The notes beneath the pieces are model-generated. The model made no database searches and was not told the DNA's origin. It saw only the letters and a list, made by a program, of their open reading frames with translations. DNA of 12,645 bases from positions 1 to 12,645 of the forward strand of contig JBJOGJ010000106.1 in the NCBI GenBank assembly GCA_046048295.1. The letters run 5' to 3'. The position numbers and the translations under genes were made by a program. Shown here one piece after another: positions 8,202 through 12,645 of this stretch. Source of the DNA: CBDCWA01 sp046048295 (lineage in GTDB: Bacteria; Pseudomonadota; Alphaproteobacteria; Rhizobiales; Hyphomicrobiaceae). Each line of letters starts with the position of its first letter. Position 1 is the stretch's first letter.

Positions 8202-8900
8202 TCAGAACTTCTCCACCCACGGCCGAAGCTCGACTTCCCACGTCCACGCCGTGCGCGGCTGGTTCGCCACGTAGAGGTACGTCTCCGCGATCGCATCGGG
8301 ATCGAGCATGCTGTCGGGTCCCGCCCCCTCGCGCTCGGTACGTCCCTTGGCCGTATTCTGCACACCGCCGTCGATCACGAAGTGCGCGACATGCACGCCC
8401 TTCGGCGCCAGTTCCCGCGCCATGGACTGCGCAAGGCCGCGAAGCGCGAACTTGCCCATCGCGAACGGCGCCGACATCGCATAGCCCTTCACGCTCGCCG
8501 ATGCGCCCGTGAACAGGATCGCGCCCGATCCCCGCTCGACCATCCTCCGCGCCGCCTGCTGCCCGACGAGAAATCCGCCGTATGCGGATACGGCGATTGC
8601 ATTAGCGACCTCCGCAGCATCCACGTCGAGGATCGAGCCTCTCACCCGCGCGCTCGGATTGTAGAGCACCACGTCCAGTGCGCCGAAATCGGCATCGACC
8701 TTCGCGAACAGCGCCGCCACCTGCGCCGGCTCCTTTGCGTCACAGGTGTAGAGCTTGGCGCCCGTCTCCTTGCAAAGCGCTTCCGTCCCCGCGCCGGTTC
8801 GCGCCGCCAGCGCCACCCGGTAGCCGTTCTTCGCGAGCAAACGCGCGAACGATGCACTGATCCCCGACCCCGCCCCGACGATGAGTGCTGTCCCGGCCAT
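8202..8900 (-). CDS. Atypical short-chain dehydrogenase/reductase-family protein
   Basis: This 232-residue Rossmann-fold SDR has an N-terminal dinucleotide-binding motif GAGSGIS at 9-15 (ALIVGAGSGIS) and the usual R34 after the second strand. D54 follows the third strand. The normal NNAG motif is replaced by YNPSA at 80-84. The active-site stretch reads GASASVKGYAMSAPFAMGKF, so the position of the catalytic YxxxK tyrosine is F146, with K150 kept and Ser candidates S134/S136. Standard SDR proton relay is therefore doubtful. It may be a weak reductase, use another acid, or be a binding protein. The C-terminus (WTWEVELRPWVEKF) resembles a bacterial SDR subfamily I recall, so this is probably a subfamily trait rather than decay. 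The start is ATG 8900, with AGGAGG five bases upstream. A longer frame to 8945 lacks that support. The substrate is unknown. It is tail to tail with lpd. Confidence 0.88.
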   Translation of the reverse strand: MAGTALIVGAGSGISASFARLLAKNGYRVALAARTGAGTEALCKETGAKLYTCDAKEPAQVAALFAKVDADFGALDVVLYNPSARVRGSILDVDAAEVANAIAVSAYGGFLVGQQAARRMVERGSGAILFTGASASVKGYAMSAPFAMGKFALRGLAQSMARELAPKGVHVAHFVIDGGVQNTAKGRTEREGAGPDSMLDPDAIAETYLYVANQPRTAWTWEVELRPWVEKF

Positions 8901-8905
8901 CCACG

Positions 8906-8911
8906 CCTCCT
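8906..8911 (-). promoter_or_regulatory. Strong Shine-Dalgarno site of the SDR gene
   Basis: On the minus strand this reads AGGAGG, five bases before ATG 8900. It decides the start against a longer in-frame reading that would begin at 8945 and add 15 residues with no SDR similarity. Confidence 0.8.
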
Positions 8912-8982
8912 CTGGTATTAAGCTGTTGCGCGCAGTCTTACCCATCGCGGCGCATTCTCCAACGTCGGATCTGTGCCCAGCC

Positions 8983-9007
8983 CGCGCAGCGCGATACGGC
9001 CGTGAGC
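8983..9007. repeat. 25-bp direct repeat, copy 1
   Basis: This perfect 25-bp match to 9073-9097 contains GCGATACGGCCGTGAGC. Allowing small gaps, the similarity reaches outward on both sides (CCAG before, GAAA...ACC after). It lies in the gap between xerC and the SDR gene. Confidence 0.85.
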
Positions 9008-9025
9008 TGAAACCGGCGCAGCCGA

Positions 9026-9056
9026 GGCCGCGACTGCGGCCCGCAGCCTAGCTGCG
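9026..9056. repeat. Two adjacent short inverted repeats (hairpins)
   Basis: GGCCGC 9026-9031 pairs perfectly with GCGGCC 9036-9041 around a GACT loop. Immediately after it, CGCAGC 9042-9047 pairs with GCTGCG 9051-9056 around CTA. They sit between the two 25-bp direct repeat copies. Neither is followed by a T run on either strand, so an intrinsic terminator is unlikely. A REP-like or other intergenic element is possible. At this GC content, 6-bp stems can also occur by chance, but two back to back is less expected. Confidence 0.55.
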
Positions 9057-9072
9057 CCCCCGCGGAGGCCAG

Positions 9073-9097
9073 CGCGCAGCGCGATACGGCCGTGAGC
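9073..9097. repeat. 25-bp direct repeat, copy 2
   Basis: This is identical over 25 bp to copy 1 at 8983-9007, exactly 90 bp away. It ends 11 bp before the xerC stop codon, with a run of six A on the plus strand just beyond it (9099-9104). It is therefore in the 3' flank of xerC. Confidence 0.85.
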
Positions 9098-9108
9098 GAA
9101 AAAACCTC

Positions 9109-10047
9109 CTACCCCCTCGGATGCGCCTTGTCGTAGATCGCCAGCAGCCGGTCCCGGTCCACTTCCGTGTAGACCTGCGTCGTCGATAGCGATGCGTGGC
9201 CGAGCAGCTCCTGGATCTGCCGGAGGTCCGCGCCCGCCGAAAGCAGGTGCGTCGCAAACGAATGCCGGAGTGCGTGCGGCGTCGCCGTTGCCGGCAGCAT
9301 CAGCTCGTCGCGCAGCCGTGCCATCGCCAGTTGCACCAGCCGCGCCCTGAGCGGTCCGCCCTTCGCGCCGAGGAACAACGGCCCGGCAGCCTCCAGCGTG
9401 TAGGGCACCAGCGCCATGTACCGCTCGATTGCCTGCACGGCCACCGGCAGCACTGGCACCGCCCGCTCCTTGCCGCCCTTGCCGGTGATCCTGAGCACGT
9501 CCCGCTCCGCCGTCGGCCGGTCCTTTGTCTTGAGTCCGAGCGCTTCCGAGACCCGCAATCCCGAGCCGTAGAGCAGTGTCAGCACAGCGATATCCCGCGC
9601 CACCACCCAGTCGAGTTCCGCCGCCATGCCGCCGGCCACCACCGCCTTCGCCTTGTCGACCGTCAGCGGCTTCGGCACGCCGCGCGGCTTTTTCGGCATG
9701 TTGACCGTCAGCACCGAACGGTTGCGCAGGATTTCTTCGGCCTCGAGCCATCGGAAGAACACCCTGAGAGCGCTCATGGCCCTCGAGAGCGACCGGCTTT
9801 CGATCCCCGCCCGCCGCCTGGCCGCCATGAACCCGCGGAATGCCTTGGCATCGACATCGGCCAGGTCCTGCGGCGCCACGGTGCGGCCATGCATATGCGC
9901 CAGATGTGCGAGGAACTGGCCGAGGTCCCGCCCGTATGCTTCGAGCGTCAGCGCCGCGTGCCCGCGTTCGTCCTCCAGGTGGGCGAGCCAGCCTGCAACG
10001 AGCGCCCGCACCTCTTCGTCCGCGATAGTCATAGGTATGGCCGACAT
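9109..10047 (-). CDS. xerC: Tyrosine recombinase, XerC type
   Basis: This 312-residue site-specific recombinase of the lambda-integrase family probably acts with XerD at chromosomal dif to resolve chromosome dimers. The N-terminal SAM-like core-binding domain (about 10-100) has LTLEAYGRDLGQFLAHL and SRAMSALRVFFRWLEAEE. The catalytic domain shows every family residue: R165 in GSGLRVSEAL, K190 in TGKGGKER, H258 and R261 in HALRHSFATHLL, H284 in ELLGHASLSTTQ, and the nucleophile Y293 in QVYTEVD. I chose ATG 10047, with GGGTT just upstream. ATG 10032 and TTG 10116 are also in frame, and the TTG version adds residues not typical of XerC. XerC is preferred over a phage integrase because of its size, the lack of att-like repeats or phage genes, and its core-genome setting. 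A XerD or XerD-like assignment cannot be fully excluded. Confidence 0.88.
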   Translation of the reverse strand: MSAIPMTIADEEVRALVAGWLAHLEDERGHAALTLEAYGRDLGQFLAHLAHMHGRTVAPQDLADVDAKAFRGFMAARRRAGIESRSLSRAMSALRVFFRWLEAEEILRNRSVLTVNMPKKPRGVPKPLTVDKAKAVVAGGMAAELDWVVARDIAVLTLLYGSGLRVSEALGLKTKDRPTAERDVLRITGKGGKERAVPVLPVAVQAIERYMALVPYTLEAAGPLFLGAKGGPLRARLVQLAMARLRDELMLPATATPHALRHSFATHLLSAGADLRQIQELLGHASLSTTQVYTEVDRDRLLAIYDKAHPRG

Positions 10048-10086
10048 GCAACCCGTTCTGCTGGCTCGAATCAAATGTTGATAGTC

Positions 10087-10127
10087 TGTCAATCGTTCTT
10101 TGACGATGGTTAACAATCCATTACAAA
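10087..10127. promoter_or_regulatory. Possible divergent promoter elements between xerC and the TPR gene
   Basis: The stretch 10068-10128 is visibly richer in A+T than its surroundings. On the plus strand TTGACG (10100-10105), a 16-bp spacer and TACAAA (10122-10127) would form a sigma-70-like promoter for the TPR gene, with a leader of about 160 bases. On the minus strand TTGACA (10092-10087) could be a -35 box for xerC, but no good -10 lies 16-18 bp beyond it. Short perfect palindromes follow at 10139-10148 (CAGGCGCCTG) and 10157-10164 (GCATATGC). These could be operator half-sites or chance. The functional assignment is inference. Confidence 0.33.
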
Positions 10128-10255
10128 GCCACTTCGCTCAGGCGCCTGCCTGTGGCGCATATGCAAGTATGCCCACCGGACAACGCCGGAAGAACTGCTC
10201 CATCGGTGCGTGTGAGGGCGTGCATCGGCTGGAGTGACTGGACATCGCCGCAGTG

Positions 10256-10279
10256 TGGACGGGCGTGCTTGGACGGGCG
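10256..10279 (+). repeat. Short tandem direct repeat upstream of the TPR gene
   Basis: TGGACGGGCG occurs at 10256-10265 and again at 10270-10279, a 14-bp period, ending 15 bp before the chosen ATG of the TPR gene. If a GTG at 10253 were used as start, the repeat would be coding. With the ATG at 10295 it lies in the 5' leader just before the GGGG ribosome-binding site (10285-10288). Confidence 0.6.
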
Positions 10280-10294
10280 GATTCGGGGTGCCCC

Positions 10295-12070
10295 ATGTCC
10301 TTTTATGAATCGTTGGACGTCTTCGTCGGCGCCGGCCTCATGGCCGCAGCGCCCGCCGTCGGCTGCAACGTACCGCCTGGCGCAGTCGCCGCTGGCACCG
10401 GGCTTTCGCGCTTTCTGCGTGAGCGCGGCGACGGCGGCCGTTTCGGCGACATCCTCGACCGTCTGGCGCAGGAGGTCTGGCTCTCCCGCGACACTCACGG
10501 CATTCCCGTCGAACTCGCTGAGAAGCACGCCATCGCCCTCGTCGATATCCTGGAGCAGTGCCGCCCCAAGCCCGATGACATTTCGGCCGCGATCGCTGCG
10601 CCAACCGAGGCGAAGGCGTCCGTTGCCGCCCGCATAGCCGTGGACGTGGTGTCCCGCGCCCAGAACGAAAACCTGGTTGCGCCAGCCGGCATTCTCGATC
10701 ACGTGGCATTCTTCATGCTGGAGCGCCTGTTCCTGCAGCTCACGGTAGACCCCAACCTGCTCCCCGCGCTCGAGCCGGTCATCGCCGCCTACGCCGCCGG
10801 CAGCAGCGCCTCCCGCTTGCCCGCGCCGTCGGCCGAGCCTGCCTCTCCGGCGCCTGCCGTTGCGCCTCAGGCCGCCGCCACCGCGCCATCCGCCAATCTC
10901 CCGGCCCATGCGCCGGACGGCGGCGCCATGCAGGCGACGATCGAGGCGGTACGCAGCCGGTACGGCATTTCCGAAGCCGCGATGCGTCGCTTCATTGCCA
11001 TACTCGACGTCCAGCAGTTGAAGCCCGAGGCGCGCGCCTCCCGTCTCGAGGAACTGGCGATCTGGCTGCAGGTGACGACCGCCCAGCTCTCCAAGCAGTC
11101 GAACGAGGATCCAGCCGTCCGCCGCCTCAAGCTTGAGGCCGCCGAGGCGTTGAGTGCCGGCGACTTCGAGCGCGCCATGGAGCGCCTCAAGGAGATCCGC
11201 AGTGCCGTCCGCGGGCAGCGTCGTCGCACGCAGGAGCGGCTCGAGGACGAAATTCACCAGTTGAAATTGCAGCAGATCGAGGAGGCAGCCGCCTGTGCCC
11301 GCCTGGCTGAGTTCGCCTTCGCGCGCGGTGAATACGACAGCGCGTCCGAGCTCTTCGCCGAGGCGGCCGACAGTGTGCCCACCACCGAGCCTCTGCTCCG
11401 TCTGAACTACGCGCTGCGCCAGGCCGACACCCTCTTCCGCAAGGGCGACAGCGCGGACGATGAGATCGCTCTGTCCGCCGCGGCGGAGCACTACCGCCGC
11501 GCGCTCGCATCGGCCGAGAACCACAGGAACAAGGAATTGGCGGTGGCCGCACGCTGCGCCCTTGGCGAGACCCTCGCGCGCACCAGTCGGAGCGCCACCG
11601 GAACCGGGCAGTTGCGCGAGGCGGTCAACGCCTGGCGCGATGCCCTCACAGCTATGGACCCCGCCCGCGAGCCGCGCCGCGTCGCGAACGTCTATGCGGC
11701 GCTGGGCGATGCCCTATACCGGATCGCCGAGCGCGATGGCGAGGAAACCCGCGTCGACCAGGCTGCCGACGCCTATGGCGAGGCGGTGAACCTGCTCGAC
11801 CAGAAGATGGCGCCGCTCGACTGGGCGCTGGCGCAACTGGGTCGCGGCACATGCCTCCTGCGGATCGCCGAGCGCGAGGGCAAGGACCGGCTGTGGCTCG
11901 ACGCGGCTTCGGCACTCGTGCCCGCGCTGGAGGTTCTGGAGGCTGAAGGACTTGGCGAGGTCGGCCGTCATGCACGCGACGGCCTGCGCTCGTTTCACGC
12001 CAACTGGTCCCGTCTTCTGGGCAAGCCGGAGGACACCGGCGAGTCCCCCCGCACGGGCACGTTGCATTGA
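10295..12070 (+). CDS. TPR-repeat protein with unrecognised N-terminal domain
   Basis: This 591-residue protein has no recognised function. Residues 1-167 are a predicted mostly helical domain I do not recognise, including RFGDILDRLAQEVW and FFMLERLFLQLTVDPNLLP. Residues 168-210 are an Ala/Pro-rich linker. Residues 211-330 are helical and charged, starting with SRYGISEAAMRRFIAIL. Residues ~331-415 begin TPR-like pairs (LAEFAFARGEYDSASELFAEAA). Three long repeats of 47-49 residues follow at 416-462, 463-509 and 510-558. They share A..LG.AL.R...R.G......A..A...AL and resemble the long TPR units seen in bacterial signalling proteins whose N-termini are variable effector domains. No signal peptide or membrane span is evident. 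ATG 10295 has GGGG six bases upstream, while a GTG at 10253 is in frame but less supported. It probably acts by protein-protein contact. It diverges from xerC and converges on the transaldolase gene. Confidence 0.8.
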   Translation: MSFYESLDVFVGAGLMAAAPAVGCNVPPGAVAAGTGLSRFLRERGDGGRFGDILDRLAQEVWLSRDTHGIPVELAEKHAIALVDILEQCRPKPDDISAAIAAPTEAKASVAARIAVDVVSRAQNENLVAPAGILDHVAFFMLERLFLQLTVDPNLLPALEPVIAAYAAGSSASRLPAPSAEPASPAPAVAPQAAATAPSANLPAHAPDGGAMQATIEAVRSRYGISEAAMRRFIAILDVQQLKPEARASRLEELAIWLQVTTAQLSKQSNEDPAVRRLKLEAAEALSAGDFERAMERLKEIRSAVRGQRRRTQERLEDEIHQLKLQQIEEAAACARLAEFAFARGEYDSASELFAEAADSVPTTEPLLRLNYALRQADTLFRKGDSADDEIALSAAAEHYRRALASAENHRNKELAVAARCALGETLARTSRSATGTGQLREAVNAWRDALTAMDPAREPRRVANVYAALGDALYRIAERDGEETRVDQAADAYGEAVNLLDQKMAPLDWALAQLGRGTCLLRIAEREGKDRLWLDAASALVPALEVLEAEGLGEVGRHARDGLRSFHANWSRLLGKPEDTGESPRTGTLH

Positions 12071-12072
12071 GC

Positions 12073-12645
12073 TCAGGCGATCTTCTGGCCGGTCTTCTTC
12101 CAGTCGGCGAGGAACGTCTCAAGCCCCTTGTCCGTCAGCGGATGGTGGACCAGGGCCTTGATGATCGAGGGCGGAATCGTCGCCACGTCGGCGCCGACCA
12201 TCGCCACCTGCTTCACGTGGTTCACCGTACGAATCGACGCAGCGAGGATCTCCGTCGAGAACGTAGGATAGTTGTCGTAAATGGTCCTGATCTCCGCAAT
12301 CAGCTCGATGCCGTCGAGCCCGATGTCGTCGAGCCGGCCGATGAACGGAGAAATGAACGTCGCCCCCGCCTTGGCGGCGAGCAGCGCCTGGTTGGCCGTA
12401 AAGCACAGCGTCACGTTGACCATCGTCCCGTCGTCGGTAAGCGCCCTGCAGGCCTTGAGGCCGTCCATGGTGAGCGGCACCTTTACCGCGACGTTCTTGG
12501 CGATCTTGGCGAGCGTACGCCCTTCCTTGAGCATCCCCTCGAAATCGACCGCTGCCACCTCTGCGCTGACCGGTCCGTCGACAATTCCGCAGATTTCCGC
12601 GATCGTTTCTTTGAAGTCGCGTCCGGTCTTTGCAATCAGGGACGG
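12073..12645 (-). CDS. tal: Transaldolase / fructose-6-phosphate aldolase-like protein, N-terminus outside window
   Basis: This is the C-terminal 190 residues of a type-3 transaldolase-family TIM barrel. About 27 residues are missing beyond the window edge, judged from the family length of ~217 and the first visible residues PSLIAKTGRDFKE (the usual TTN-PSLI continues here). The Schiff-base lysine is in NVAVKVPLT (residue 55 of the fragment). Other hallmarks are NVTLCFTANQALLAAKAG, SPFIGRLDDIG, ILAASIRTVNHV and HHPLTDKGLE. Members move a dihydroxyacetone unit between sugar phosphates in the non-oxidative pentose phosphate pathway. In SPFIGR the active-site position is Phe, as in transaldolases. 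Fructose-6-phosphate aldolases of the FsaA type have Tyr there, so I favour transaldolase despite the common 'fsa' label. An apparent GTG start at 12558 is internal and not real. Its stop is 2 bp from the TPR gene's stop. Confidence 0.92.
   Translation of the reverse strand, partial: PSLIAKTGRDFKETIAEICGIVDGPVSAEVAAVDFEGMLKEGRTLAKIAKNVAVKVPLTMDGLKACRALTDDGTMVNVTLCFTANQALLAAKAGATFISPFIGRLDDIGLDGIELIAEIRTIYDNYPTFSTEILAASIRTVNHVKQVAMVGADVATIPPSIIKALVHHPLTDKGLETFLADWKKTGQKIA

Noticed and set aside
8136..8921. A 261-codon plus-strand frame opposite the SDR gene
   Set aside because: It is rich in Arg/His/Leu/Pro, starts inside the lpd stop region, and has no domain or ribosome-binding site. The SDR on the minus strand has clear motifs and AGGAGG.
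9109..10047. Tyrosine recombinase as the integrase of a genomic island
   Set aside because: There is no tRNA, att-like duplication, phage or transfer gene nearby. Size and motifs fit chromosomal XerC, and the flanking genes are core metabolism.
8918..10051. A 377-codon minus-strand frame overlapping xerC in another frame
   Set aside because: Its translation is Gly/Ala/Arg-rich without domains, and it overlaps XerC, which has all six catalytic residues. Its apparent internal protein repeat is only the 25-bp DNA repeat read in frame because 90 is a multiple of 3.
10295..10366. Possible lipoprotein or signal peptide at the TPR protein N-terminus (AVGC at residues 21-24)
   Set aside because: The n-region lacks positive charge and contains Glu and Asp. 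The hydrophobic stretch is short and Pro-interrupted, and the residue at -3 of the supposed lipobox is Ala.

Overview
The window is a high-GC (roughly two thirds G+C by eye) alphaproteobacterial chromosome segment, most like Hyphomicrobiales. The evidence is the gene order sucC-sucD-sucA-sucB-lpd, the alpha-type SucA N-terminus and C-terminus, and a type-3 transaldolase next to a xerC-like recombinase gene. No rRNA, tRNA, CRISPR array, transposase or insertion sequence was seen.

Positions 1-8139 (+ strand) hold the tail of a RidA-like gene, then a complete set of genes for the 2-oxoglutarate to succinate arm of the TCA cycle. sucC and sucD encode the two succinyl-CoA synthetase subunits. sucA (E1o), sucB (E2o) and lpd (E3) encode the 2-oxoglutarate dehydrogenase complex. 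Spacing is tight (2 bp between sucC and sucD, 52-62 bp between sucA, sucB and lpd) except for a 197-bp leader before sucA. That leader carries a -10-like box and two GC-rich hairpins, so sucAB-lpd may have its own control.

Positions 8202-10047 (- strand) hold a short-chain dehydrogenase/reductase (SDR) that faces lpd tail to tail and lacks the usual catalytic tyrosine, and upstream of it a XerC-type tyrosine recombinase. The 208 bp between these two genes contain a 25-bp perfect direct repeat with copies exactly 90 bp apart, bracketing two back-to-back small hairpins.

Positions 10048-12645 hold an AT-richer divergent intergenic region, a 591-residue protein with C-terminal long tetratricopeptide-like repeats and an N-terminal domain I do not recognise (+ strand), and a transaldolase-family gene on the - strand whose first ~27 codons lie outside the window. 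The TPR gene and the transaldolase gene converge with only 2 bp between stop codons.

Most of the window is conserved core metabolism. The least explained items are the TPR protein, the Tyr-lacking SDR, the repeat cluster at 8983-9097 and the sucA leader. I do not see a clear, previously undescribed multi-gene system here.
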